Assembly (NCBI RefSeq): GCF_002743335.1
Contig: NZ_PDZB01000003.1
Coordinates: 62,001 to 126,000, forward strand
From: Sporosarcina sp. P32b
GTDB taxonomy: Bacteria; Bacillota; Bacilli; Bacillales_A; Planococcaceae
Direction of reading: 5' to 3'
Length of the DNA stretch: 64,000 nt
The notes under the pieces are model-generated. The model searched no databases. It was given only the letters and a program-made list of their open reading frames with translations, and was not told where the DNA came from. Shown piece after piece: positions 19,193 through 27,566 of this stretch; the first letter of the stretch is position 1, and each line of letters begins with the position of its first letter. The position numbers were made by a program, and so were the translations under genes.

Positions 19193-20308
19193 ATGACAGC
19201 AACAAAAGGTTTGGAAGGTATCGTGGCAGCACAAACTCAAATCAGTTCCATTATCGATGACACTCTTACATATGTAGGATACGGCATCGATGATTTGGCA
19301 GAAAATGCTAGTTTTGAAGAAGTAGTTTACCTACTTTGGCACAAACGTTTGCCAAACGAAAAGGAACTAGCTGAATTGAAACAGCAGTTAGAAGATAACG
19401 CAGAAATTCCACAAGGGGTTCTTGATCACTTCAAAACGTACCCAATCGACAAAGTGCATCCAATGGCGGCACTTCGTACAGCTATCTCGCTTCTAGGATT
19501 ATACGATGAAAAAGCGGAAGATATGTCACCAGAAGAAAACTACAAAAAAGCAGTGAAGCTTCAAGCTAAAGTTGCAACTGTAGTTACTGCATTTGCACGT
19601 ATCAGAAAAGGACAAGAGCCAGTAGCACCTAAAAAAGGTTTAAGCTATGCGGCAAACTTCCTTTACATGCTTTCTGGGGAAGAGCCTGCTGATATTGCTG
19701 AAGAAGCATTCAACAAAGCACTTGTACTACATGCAGACCATGAATTGAACGCATCTACGTTCACAGCACGCGTATGTGTAGCTACTCTATCTGATATGTA
19801 TTCTGGTGTTACTGCAGCAATCGGCGCTCTAAAAGGCCCATTACACGGCGGTGCAAACGAAGCGGTTATGAATATGCTAATGGAAATCGGCGATGAAGAT
19901 AAGGTCGATTCATATATTCGTGAAAAGTTAGCTAACAAAGAAAAAATCATGGGCTTCGGACACCGTGTATACCGTCAAGGTGATCCACGTGCGAAGCACT
20001 TACGTGAAATGTCTAAGCGATTGACTACTCTTCGCGGTGAAGAAAAGTGGTACAATATGTCTGAACAAATCGAAGCAATTGTCACTGGAGAAAAGAAATT
20101 GCCTCCAAATGTTGATTTCTACTCCGCTTCGGTATATCATTCATTAGACATCGATCATGATATTTTCACACCTATTTTTGCTGTTTCTCGTTTTTCAGGA
20201 TGGATTGCTCATATCCTGGAACAATACGAAAACAACCGCTTGATCCGCCCACGTGCAGAGTACGTTGGACCAGGCATGCAGAAGTATGTTCCAATCAATG
20301 AACGATAA
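19193..20308 (+). CDS. citZ: Citrate synthase
   Basis: Condenses acetyl-CoA and oxaloacetate. The 371-residue protein is of the short Gram-positive type. Catalytic residues are visible: His in [12 protein letters not shown], His in [15 protein letters not shown], and Asp in [22 protein letters not shown] precedes the ATG. It heads the citZ-icd-mdh cluster, with a hairpin but no true terminator before icd. Confidence 0.97.
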   Translation: MTATKGLEGIVAAQTQISSIIDDTLTYVGYGIDDLAENASFEEVVYLLWHKRLPNEKELAELKQQLEDNAEIPQGVLDHFKTYPIDKVHPMAALRTAISLLGLYDEKAEDMSPEENYKKAVKLQAKVATVVTAFARIRKGQEPVAPKKGLSYAANFLYMLSGEEPADIAEEAFNKALVLHADHELNASTFTARVCVATLSDMYSGVTAAIGALKGPLHGGANEAVMNMLMEIGDEDKVDSYIREKLANKEKIMGFGHRVYRQGDPRAKHLREMSKRLTTLRGEEKWYNMSEQIEAIVTGEKKLPPNVDFYSASVYHSLDIDHDIFTPIFAVSRFSGWIAHILEQYENNRLIRPRAEYVGPGMQKYVPINER

Positions 20309-20323
20309 AAAAAAGTAAATTCG

Positions 20324-20350
20324 TGGGGCGGTATCTCGTATACCGGCCCA
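20324..20350 (+). promoter_or_regulatory. Intercistronic hairpin between citZ and icd
   Basis: TGGG-CGGTAT and ATACCG-CCCA pair with one internal G-G mismatch and a 5-nt loop. No T run follows; it may stabilise or process the citZ-icd transcript. Confidence 0.5.
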
Positions 20351-20379
20351 CTGATTTTGAACTCAGGAGGATATCAATA

Positions 20380-21648
20380 ATGGCTAATGATGGAAAGATT
20401 ACAGTAACTAACGGTGTTTTAAACGTCCCAGATCACGCAACGATTCCTTTCATTATAGGCGATGGCACAGGTCCGGATATTTGGCATGCAGCTTCACGCG
20501 TAATCGAAGCAGCTGTTGAAAAAGCTTATGACGGAAAAAAGAAGATTAATTGGTTAGAAGTTCTTGCAGGAGAAAAGGCATTCAACGAAACTGGTGACTG
20601 GCTTCCAAAAGAAACTCTAGACACAATTGAAGAATATCTAATTGCGATTAAAGGGCCACTTACTACGCCGATTGGTGGAGGATTCCGTTCATTGAACGTA
20701 GCACTACGTCAAGAACTAGATCTTTACACTTGCTTGCGTCCGGTTCGTTATTTCGAAGGAGTACCTTCACCCGTGAAACGTCCTGAGGATTGTGACATGG
20801 TTATTTTCCGTGAGAACACGGAAGATATCTATGCTGGGATCGAGTACCAAAAAGGTTCTGACGAAGCGAAAAAATTAGTTAACTTCCTTCAAACTGAATT
20901 AGGTGTTAAAAATATTCGTTTCCCTGAAACTTCCGGTCTTGGAATCAAACCAATTTCAGAAGACGGTACGAAGCGTTTAGTACGTTCTGCATTGAACTAT
21001 ACAATTGAAGAAGGACGCAAGTCTCTAACAATTGTACACAAAGGTAACATCATGAAGTTCACAGAAGGCGCATTCGCAAGCTGGGCTTACGAGTTAGCTG
21101 AAGAAGAATTCGGCGACAAAGTATTCACATGGAGACAATATGATCGTATTAAAGACGCTGAAGGAACAGATGCTGCAAACAAAGCACAATCTGATGCAGA
21201 AGCAGCTGGCAAAATCATCGTTAAAGATGCAATTGCTGATATCTTCTTGCAACAAATCCTTACACGTCCTAAAGAGTTTGACGTAGTAGCTACAATGAAC
21301 TTGAACGGAGACTATATTTCTGATGCACTTGCTGCACAAGTAGGCGGAATCGGAATTGCTCCGGGAGCGAACATTAACTACGAAACAGGTCATGCTATCT
21401 TTGAAGCTACTCATGGTACAGCACCTAAGTATGCAGGATTGGATAAAGTTAACCCTTCATCCCTATTGCTATCAGGCGTTATGATGCTTCAACACCTTGG
21501 CTGGACTGAAGCGGCTGATCTAATCACTGCTTCTATCGAAAAGTCTATCGCATCTAAAGTAGTGACATACGACTTCGCACGTCTAATGGACAATGCAGAA
21601 GAAGTAAGCACTTCTGGATTCGCAGATGCACTAATCAAAAACCTATAA
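20380..21648 (+). CDS. icd: NADP-dependent isocitrate dehydrogenase
   Basis: Oxidatively decarboxylates isocitrate to 2-oxoglutarate. The ATG at 20380 follows CAGGAGG and gives 422 residues, the usual length; the frame is open further upstream but without a binding site. Substrate-loop residues are in [27 protein letters not shown], and the C-terminal part has [25 protein letters not shown] and [13 protein letters not shown]. The Ser in the substrate loop is the residue phosphorylated in E. coli. Confidence 0.97.
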   Translation: MANDGKITVTNGVLNVPDHATIPFIIGDGTGPDIWHAASRVIEAAVEKAYDGKKKINWLEVLAGEKAFNETGDWLPKETLDTIEEYLIAIKGPLTTPIGGGFRSLNVALRQELDLYTCLRPVRYFEGVPSPVKRPEDCDMVIFRENTEDIYAGIEYQKGSDEAKKLVNFLQTELGVKNIRFPETSGLGIKPISEDGTKRLVRSALNYTIEEGRKSLTIVHKGNIMKFTEGAFASWAYELAEEEFGDKVFTWRQYDRIKDAEGTDAANKAQSDAEAAGKIIVKDAIADIFLQQILTRPKEFDVVATMNLNGDYISDALAAQVGGIGIAPGANINYETGHAIFEATHGTAPKYAGLDKVNPSSLLLSGVMMLQHLGWTEAADLITASIEKSIASKVVTYDFARLMDNAEEVSTSGFADALIKNL

Positions 21649-21657
21649 GCATTAACG

Positions 21658-21686
21658 AAAGAGGGGGATGAGAATCCCCCTCTTTT
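21658..21686 (+). terminator. Terminator or attenuator between icd and mdh
   Basis: AAAGAGGGGGAT pairs perfectly with ATCCCCCTCTTT across a 4-nt loop, with a short T tail. It could reduce mdh expression from the citZ promoter. Confidence 0.75.
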
Positions 21687-21719
21687 CTACTAATTTGTTC
21701 TGAAAAAGGAGAGTTTTGC

Positions 21720-22658
21720 ATGTCATTGAAGCGTAAAAAAGTATCGGTTATCGGATCTGGTTTTACTGGAGCAACAACTGCATTCCTTTTAGCTCAAAAA
21801 GAATTATGTGATGTCGTCATCGTAGATATTCCACCTATGGAAAATCCGACGAAGGGCAAAGCGTTAGACATGTTGGAAGCTGGTCCGGTTCAAGGGTTTG
21901 ATGCCAACATCATCGGTACATCCAATTACGAGGATACAAAAGATTCTGATGTAGTTGTCATTACCGCAGGGATTGCGCGTAAACCTGGAATGAGCCGCGA
22001 CGACTTAGTACAGACAAATCAAAAAGTAATGAAATCCGTAACAGCTGAAATTATAAAGTATTCTCCTGATACGAAGATTATCGTTCTGACAAATCCAGTG
22101 GACGCCATGACGTATACGGTATACAAAGCATCCGAATTCCCTAAAGAACGTGTTATCGGTCAGTCAGGTGTACTGGATACAGCCCGTTTCCGGACGTTTG
22201 TCGCACAAGAATTGAATCTATCAGTGAAAGATGTAACAGGATTCGTTCTGGGTGGTCATGGAGATGATATGGTGCCTCTAGTGCGTTACTCAACTGCTGG
22301 CGGTGTACCTTTAGAAAACTTGATCTCTGCTGGTCGTCTAGAAGAAATTGTAGAACGTACACGTAAAGGCGGAGCTGAAATCGTCAATCTGCTAGGCAAT
22401 GGATCTGCATATTATGCGCCAGCTGCTGCATTGGTTGAAATGACAGAAGCTATTTTGAAAGACCAAAAACGTGTATTACCATCTATTGCGTTCTTAGAAG
22501 GCGAATACGGTATGAACGGGATTTATTTAGGAGTGCCGACGGTTTTAGGTGCTGGCGGTATCGAAAGAATTATAGAGCTTGAATTAACGGACGATGAGAA
22601 AATGGGGCTTCAAAAGTCCGCTGACTCTGTACGTACAGTAATGAGTGTTCTAGCGTGA
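21720..22658 (+). CDS. mdh: Malate dehydrogenase
   Basis: Interconverts malate and oxaloacetate with NAD. The 312-residue LDH-like enzyme has [17 protein letters not shown] (NAD loop), [18 protein letters not shown] (active-site loop with the malate-specific Arg), [10 protein letters not shown] and the catalytic His in [24 protein letters not shown] precedes the ATG. It is third in the citZ-icd-mdh cluster and is followed by a strong terminator. Confidence 0.97.
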   Translation: MSLKRKKVSVIGSGFTGATTAFLLAQKELCDVVIVDIPPMENPTKGKALDMLEAGPVQGFDANIIGTSNYEDTKDSDVVVITAGIARKPGMSRDDLVQTNQKVMKSVTAEIIKYSPDTKIIVLTNPVDAMTYTVYKASEFPKERVIGQSGVLDTARFRTFVAQELNLSVKDVTGFVLGGHGDDMVPLVRYSTAGGVPLENLISAGRLEEIVERTRKGGAEIVNLLGNGSAYYAPAAALVEMTEAILKDQKRVLPSIAFLEGEYGMNGIYLGVPTVLGAGGIERIIELELTDDEKMGLQKSADSVRTVMSVLA

Positions 22659-22670
22659 AATTATAGGTGA

Positions 22671-22706
22671 AAGATCGGACAGCTATCTAGCCGTCCGATC
22701 TTTTTT
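22671..22706 (+). terminator. Terminator after mdh
   Basis: GATCGGAC pairs with GTCCGATC across a 12-nt loop, followed by six T. Confidence 0.92.
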
Positions 22707-22735
22707 CTTGTTAGCTCGATTTTTCATGCACGGAT

Positions 22736-22744
22736 TGTTATAAT
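22736..22744 (+). promoter_or_regulatory. Extended -10 promoter of the maoC-phoPR unit
   Basis: TGTTATAAT is an extended -10 element (TG-n-TATAAT) located between the mdh terminator and the MaoC-like gene. No good -35 is present. Confidence 0.5.
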
Positions 22745-22807
22745 TTAATTATTGAAGTAATTTTCAGCTTTTTCATTGATGACTGTAGAAATATAGGAGG
22801 GGTTTAT

Positions 22808-23293
22808 TTGTTGAAAAGTAGACGGAAATTGATAGGAAAAGATATTACAGAATTAGAAATCGGCGAGAGGCTGCACTTGACCGAGAAAATTGAAGATAAA
22901 GACTTAATGCTGTACCTTGGATTGACGAATGATGCCAATCCGCTTTATCTACAACATGATTACGCAGCGGAGACGATATATGGACAGCCCATTGTTCCGC
23001 CCATCATGTTGACGGGGATCGTGACAGCAGCTATTTCAAAACATATGCCTGGACCAGGCGCGCACATAATTAATCAGCAACTGCATTTTCCTAAACCTGT
23101 CTATCATTACTCAATTGTTGAATTCGTTCTGGAAGTGACGAAGCTTGAAATTCAGTCGAACCAAGTAACCATCCAAGTAGACGCGACGGATCAAGAAGGA
23201 GAACGAATTATGAGTGGGGAAGTAGTGGTTATCGCCCCGCAAAAGTTACCTGTCAAACTTGCACAAACAAAGGAAGCCGCGGATGGGAATTAA
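22808..23293 (+). CDS. MaoC-like hotdog dehydratase
   Basis: A 161-residue protein with a single hotdog fold of the MaoC/enoyl-CoA hydratase type: an N-terminal GERLHLTEKIEDKDLMLYLGLTNDANPLYLQHDYAAET and then GQPIVPPIMLTGIVTAAISKHMPGPGAHI. The hydratase motif D-x4-H is approximated by NDANPLYLQHD. The start is TTG at 22808 or 22811 behind AGGAGGGG. Its last 11 bp overlap phoP, so it is translationally linked to the two-component system. I would not assign a substrate. Confidence 0.82.
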   Translation: MLKSRRKLIGKDITELEIGERLHLTEKIEDKDLMLYLGLTNDANPLYLQHDYAAETIYGQPIVPPIMLTGIVTAAISKHMPGPGAHIINQQLHFPKPVYHYSIVEFVLEVTKLEIQSNQVTIQVDATDQEGERIMSGEVVVIAPQKLPVKLAQTKEAADGN

Positions 23294-23984
23294 ACAACAA
23301 AAGATTTTGATTGTGGAAGATGAACTGTCTATACAAAAACTGCTTGAATTCACATTGCAACAAGCGGACTATAAAACAGTACTCGCAAATGATGGAGAAG
23401 AAGCCGTGGAGAAAGTTTTAGATGAACAGCCTGATTTGATTATCCTGGATTTAATGTTGCCCAAAATAGACGGATTAGAAGTTTGCCGTATGCTGAGAAA
23501 AGAGGATATTGAAACGCCTATTATCATGTTGACTGCTAAAGGAGAAGAGATGGATAAAATCGTTGGCCTAGAAATGGGTGCCGATGATTATATGACCAAG
23601 CCTTTTAGTCCACGTGAAGTGGCGGCAAGAGTTCGTGCGGTTCTTAGGCGTACAGGTGAGCGCAACCATATGAAGGAAAAGAAATTGGTTGCTGGGCAGT
23701 TGACAGTGTATCCTGAGCGCTTAGAAGTCTATTTAGACGAGAAACCATTAGAATTTACACCGAAAGAATTTGAGTTGCTTGTTTATTTCATGAAGCATCC
23801 GAATCGAGTGTTCTCTCGTGATCAGTTGCTACAAGCGGTGTGGAATTACGATTTTGCAGGAGATTCAAGAATTGTTGATGTGCACGTGAGTCATTTGCGC
23901 GATAAAATCGAAGAAAATACGAGGAAGCCGCGCTATATTAAAACGATGAGAGGCGTCGGTTACAAGTTCGGGGAGCAAAACTAG
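23283..23984 (+). CDS. phoP: Response regulator PhoP (OmpR family)
   Basis: A 233-residue regulator: receiver domain (1-120) with acidic pair in VEDE, phosphoacceptor Asp56 in LDLMLPKIDG, and Lys in TKPFSPRE; winged-helix DNA-binding domain (130-230) ending IKTMRGVGYKF. The ATG at 23283 lies inside the end of the MaoC-like gene behind AAGGAAG. PhoP controls the phosphate-starvation response. The position after mdh and before phoR matches Bacillus phoPR. A close paralogue is at 49539. Confidence 0.93.
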   Translation: MGIKQQKILIVEDELSIQKLLEFTLQQADYKTVLANDGEEAVEKVLDEQPDLIILDLMLPKIDGLEVCRMLRKEDIETPIIMLTAKGEEMDKIVGLEMGADDYMTKPFSPREVAARVRAVLRRTGERNHMKEKKLVAGQLTVYPERLEVYLDEKPLEFTPKEFELLVYFMKHPNRVFSRDQLLQAVWNYDFAGDSRIVDVHVSHLRDKIEENTRKPRYIKTMRGVGYKFGEQN

Positions 23985-25394
23985 ATGAAGTACTATTACA
24001 GAAGAATTTTAACAGCATCTGCAGTCATTTTATCTATTTTACTAATTGTGCTAGGAATTATCTTAGGACAATTTTTTCATTTGTTTGGAGAAAATGTGGA
24101 TGCGACCATACAACAAACCTATTGGGTCTACTTACTGTTTACGCTAGTTTTAGTATTTGTTGTCATGATGTTTGTTATGGCAAAAATTCTTCAACAGTAT
24201 GTTAAGCCGATTGATCACTTCACAGGTGTTGTGCATCAATTGGCACAGGGGAATTATTTGGCGCGTGCGCATAATGAAGACAGTGAAATCAATCATCAAC
24301 TAACGAATTCCATTAATCAAGTCGCACAAAAATTACAAGGTAACTCTTCACTTCGCGCAATGGAACAAGAGCGTTTAAAAACATTGGTCAGCAGCATTGG
24401 TAGCAGTCTATTAATGTTTGGAAGACAAGGTGCAGTGAACTTGGTGAACCGCGTGTTTGAAGAAACATTCCATCGCAATGGAGAAGAGTTGATGGGGAAA
24501 ACGTTTAAAGATATCGGTTTGCCTTCAGATATTGAAAAAGAAATTGAAACGATATTTTTAACTGAAGAAGTGCGTACATTTCAATCTGAAGTATTACTTC
24601 CAGAAGGTATTTGTCATTTAGAAGTGTACGGTGCTCCTGTAATAGGTGAAAACGGTAACTGGCTTGGAATCGTTATCATTATGCACGACATTACAGAATT
24701 GGTTCGTCTTGAACAAATACGGAAGGATTTCGTGGCGAATGTGTCTCATGAATTAAAAACACCTGTGACGTCAATTAAAGGTTTTTCAGAAATGTTGCTA
24801 GATGGCGCGGTGGAAGATCCTGTGATGAAACGTGAATTCCTGGAGATTATGTATAAAGAAAGTAATCGTCTGCAATTATTGATTGAAGATTTATTGCGCT
24901 TGTCCAGTATGGAACGTGGAAGTTTTGAAATTATACGAACACCGGTTGATGTAGTGGAAGTAGTCGAACAGTCCATCAAAATCGTTCAAGCAAGAGTTCA
25001 GGAAAAAGATATGCGAATCGATTTGCAAATGCCAGGACAACTAATCATACCTGCAGATCATGATCGATTAGTGCAAGTGATGGTGAACTTATTGAATAAT
25101 GCCATTGCCTACTCGCAAGAAGAAACGGTTGTGACGGTTTCTGTAGAAGAAATTGAAGAGTACGTAGAAATTACGGTTCGTGACCAAGGGATTGGTATTA
25201 TGTCTTCAGAGCTACCGCGTCTCTTTGAACGTTTTTACCGCGTAGATCGTGCTAGAAGCAGGGAGTCAGGCGGCACAGGATTAGGTCTTGCGATTGTGAA
25301 ACACATTGCTGAAGCGCATCATGGCACCGTCACAGTGGACAGTGAAGTGGGTGTTGGCACGGTTTTCCGTATTCAGTTACCTACACATGAATAA
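23985..25394 (+). CDS. phoR: Sensor histidine kinase PhoR
   Basis: A 469-residue kinase that starts right after the phoP stop codon. It has TM1 (about 8-30), a loop of only about 12 residues, TM2 (45-67), a HAMP-like linker, a cytoplasmic PAS domain (125-230), HisKA with phosphorylatable His255 in VSHELKTPVTSIKGF, and HATPase with NLLNNAIAYS, DQGIGI and GGTGLGLAIVKH. The large extracytoplasmic domain of B. subtilis PhoR is missing. The kinase probably reads a membrane or cytoplasmic signal. Confidence 0.92.
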   Translation: MKYYYRRILTASAVILSILLIVLGIILGQFFHLFGENVDATIQQTYWVYLLFTLVLVFVVMMFVMAKILQQYVKPIDHFTGVVHQLAQGNYLARAHNEDSEINHQLTNSINQVAQKLQGNSSLRAMEQERLKTLVSSIGSSLLMFGRQGAVNLVNRVFEETFHRNGEELMGKTFKDIGLPSDIEKEIETIFLTEEVRTFQSEVLLPEGICHLEVYGAPVIGENGNWLGIVIIMHDITELVRLEQIRKDFVANVSHELKTPVTSIKGFSEMLLDGAVEDPVMKREFLEIMYKESNRLQLLIEDLLRLSSMERGSFEIIRTPVDVVEVVEQSIKIVQARVQEKDMRIDLQMPGQLIIPADHDRLVQVMVNLLNNAIAYSQEETVVTVSVEEIEEYVEITVRDQGIGIMSSELPRLFERFYRVDRARSRESGGTGLGLAIVKHIAEAHHGTVTVDSEVGVGTVFRIQLPTHE

Positions 25395-25421
25395 ATGTAG
25401 TAAAGAAATTGAAACTTACTA

Positions 25422-25444
25422 GACTACTGTTCCGTACAGTAGTC
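25422..25444. repeat. Perfect inverted repeat between phoR and hflK
   Basis: GACTACTGT and ACAGTAGTC form a perfect 9-bp stem around TCCGT. There is no T run on either side, so it is more likely an operator or RNA-processing hairpin than a terminator. Confidence 0.5.
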
Positions 25445-25468
25445 ATACATAGAAAAGGGGGAACAGAT

Positions 25469-26446
25469 ATGAGCACAAAAAGAATCCTGGTGACACTCGG
25501 TTTGTTTATCACCGGATTAGTACTTTTATTGATCGTCTTTACCACGTGGTACACAGTAGACGAATCTGAACAAGCTGTCGTCATTTCGTTCGGGCAAGCT
25601 GGCGCACCTGTGACGGACTCAGGTCTACATTTTAAATTACCTTGGCCGATTCAGAAGACAGAGATTTTATCGAAGGAAACGTATAGTATCCATTTCGGTT
25701 ACAAGCAAGACAAGTCGGGGGAAATCGTAGATAAGGAAACGAAGATGATTACGGGGGATGAATACATCGTTCTGACCGATTTGACAGTGCAGTGGCGTAT
25801 TGTCGATCCAAAGAAGTATTTATTTAATGCGGAAGATCCTATTGAGATCTTAAGGGATGCGGCATCTGCATCTATTCGTTCTGTCATCGGTAGTTCCACA
25901 ATCGATGCGGCTTTAACGGATGGAAAAGCCGAAATCGAAGCGAAGACACGTGATTTATTGACTAGTTTAGTAGAGAAATATGATATCGGTGTCGCGGTAC
26001 AAGGCGTAAAGCTACAAGACGTTGAATTACCGAACGCAGAAGTACGTGCAGCATTTACCGCAGTAACGGATGCGCGTGAAACGAAAAACACGAAGATTAA
26101 CGAAGCGAAAAAATATGAGAACCAGAGAACGAAAGAAGCAATCGGTGAACGTGACGCGATCAAATCCCAAGCGCAAGGGAAAAAGACGGCACGTATAGAA
26201 CAAGCACGTGGTGACGTGGCGGTATTCAGCGATTTATATAATGAATACGCAAAAAGTAAAGATATCACTCGCGAGCGTTTGATCATTGAGACGCTAGAAC
26301 AAGTTTTACCTAAAGCGAACCTTTACATCATGAACGATAGCGGAGAAACGATGAAGTATTTACCACTCCAACAATTGCAAAAAGATCAGCCGCCTGTAAC
26401 GGAAGAAAAGGATAAGTCAGCTGAAAAAGGAGGGAAAGCTTCATGA
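25469..26446 (+). CDS. hflK: HflK-type SPFH membrane protein
   Basis: A 325-residue SPFH/prohibitin-family protein: one N-terminal TM (about 5-27), a band-7 domain beginning VDESEQAVVISFGQAG, and a C-terminal coiled coil with TKEAIGERDAIKSQAQGKK and ITRERLIIETLEQVLPKANLYIMND, which matches HflK. With HflC it forms a membrane assembly that cages the FtsH protease in E. coli. The ATG at 25469 follows AAAGGGGG. Unlike E. coli HflK it has no long N-terminal extension. Confidence 0.88.
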   Translation: MSTKRILVTLGLFITGLVLLLIVFTTWYTVDESEQAVVISFGQAGAPVTDSGLHFKLPWPIQKTEILSKETYSIHFGYKQDKSGEIVDKETKMITGDEYIVLTDLTVQWRIVDPKKYLFNAEDPIEILRDAASASIRSVIGSSTIDAALTDGKAEIEAKTRDLLTSLVEKYDIGVAVQGVKLQDVELPNAEVRAAFTAVTDARETKNTKINEAKKYENQRTKEAIGERDAIKSQAQGKKTARIEQARGDVAVFSDLYNEYAKSKDITRERLIIETLEQVLPKANLYIMNDSGETMKYLPLQQLQKDQPPVTEEKDKSAEKGGKAS

Positions 26447-27468
26447 GTAACGAACAAAACCCTTTCAAGAAGATAGAAGAGGCCCTCAAGAAAATGGGGG
26501 AAACTGATCAAAAAAGAAGTGCGCAGAAGCCAGGACCGGAATCAGATCCTAAAGTTACACAGATGCGACCGAAAAAAGCGTTTGATATGAAAAAGTATAC
26601 GAAACTCATTATCTCGCTAACAGTAGTTTTTGCGATTCTCGTTATTCTGTTATCTAACTTATTTATCGTAAAAGAGAATGAGTATCGTGTCGTTCGTCAG
26701 TTTGGTGAGATCACACGGATTATCGAAAAACCTGGTATCAATATGAAAATACCATTCATTCAAAGTGTAAGTACATTGCCGAAAAACCGAATGACTTCTA
26801 ATGTGTCAGAAGCTGAAATCAATACAAAAGATAAGAAGCGGATCATCATTGACAACTATGCAATATGGCATATTACTGATCCTGCGAAAATGATTTCGAA
26901 CGCACGTAATATCGTCAATGCGGAAGCGAGAATGGAAGAATTTATTTATTCTGTTGTCCGTAATGAAATGGGACGTCTTGATTATGTCAATGTCGTCAAT
27001 GACGAAGATTCTTCTCGCGGAAGCTTGAATGATGATGTCACGGCCAAAGTAAATAAGTTCTTGGACGACGGAAATTATGGAATTAAAGTAGTGGATGTCC
27101 GTATGAAGCGTATTGATTTACCTGAAGAAAACGAACAATCTATCTACACACGGATGATTTCAGAACGTGATTCGACTGCGCAATCATACCTGTCAGAAGG
27201 GGATGCAGAAAAGCAGAAGATTGAAGCGGAAACAGATCGTGAAGTGCAGGAAATGTTAGCAAAAGCGAAAAAAGAAGCAGCGATTGTCACTGCGCAAGGT
27301 GAAGCGGAAGCTGCAAAAATCTATAATAATGCGTATGCAAAAGATCCTGAATTCTACAAACTGTATAGAACACTTCAGTCTTATACGAAAGTCGTGGATG
27401 ACGAAACGATGATCATCCTTCCAGCAGATTCTCCATATGCCAAGCTATTAACCGGCAATATCGAGTAA
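26443..27468 (+). CDS. hflC: HflC-type SPFH membrane protein
   Basis: Partner of HflK, 341 residues, starting in a 4-bp ATGA overlap. The family signature IDLPEENEQSIYTRMISERDSTAQSYLSEGDAE and the ending FYKLYRTLQSY identify it as HflC. It carries a charged, Pro-rich cytoplasmic N-terminal extension of about 50 residues before the TM (53-73); in E. coli such an extension is on HflK instead. Regulator of the FtsH protease by family; ftsH is not in the window. Confidence 0.88.
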   Translation: MSNEQNPFKKIEEALKKMGETDQKRSAQKPGPESDPKVTQMRPKKAFDMKKYTKLIISLTVVFAILVILLSNLFIVKENEYRVVRQFGEITRIIEKPGINMKIPFIQSVSTLPKNRMTSNVSEAEINTKDKKRIIIDNYAIWHITDPAKMISNARNIVNAEARMEEFIYSVVRNEMGRLDYVNVVNDEDSSRGSLNDDVTAKVNKFLDDGNYGIKVVDVRMKRIDLPEENEQSIYTRMISERDSTAQSYLSEGDAEKQKIEAETDREVQEMLAKAKKEAAIVTAQGEAEAAKIYNNAYAKDPEFYKLYRTLQSYTKVVDDETMIILPADSPYAKLLTGNIE

Positions 27469-27477
27469 TCATAAGTG

Positions 27478-27534
27478 CGTCATTTTCATTCGAGTTGCCA
27501 AACGTGGTAAACTAGATGAAAATGACGTTTTTTT
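27478..27534 (+). terminator. Terminator after hflC
   Basis: CGTCATTTTCAT pairs perfectly with ATGAAAATGACG, followed by seven T. Confidence 0.9.
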
Positions 27535-27566
27535 ATAGTGACGAACATGAAGGAGTGGGATGAATT

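Noticed and set aside
26443-26620. Frameshift or fusion at the start of hflC causing the long N-terminus
   Set aside because: The ATGA overlap with hflK and GGAGG inside hflK support a genuine start; the extension is in frame and compositionally normal.
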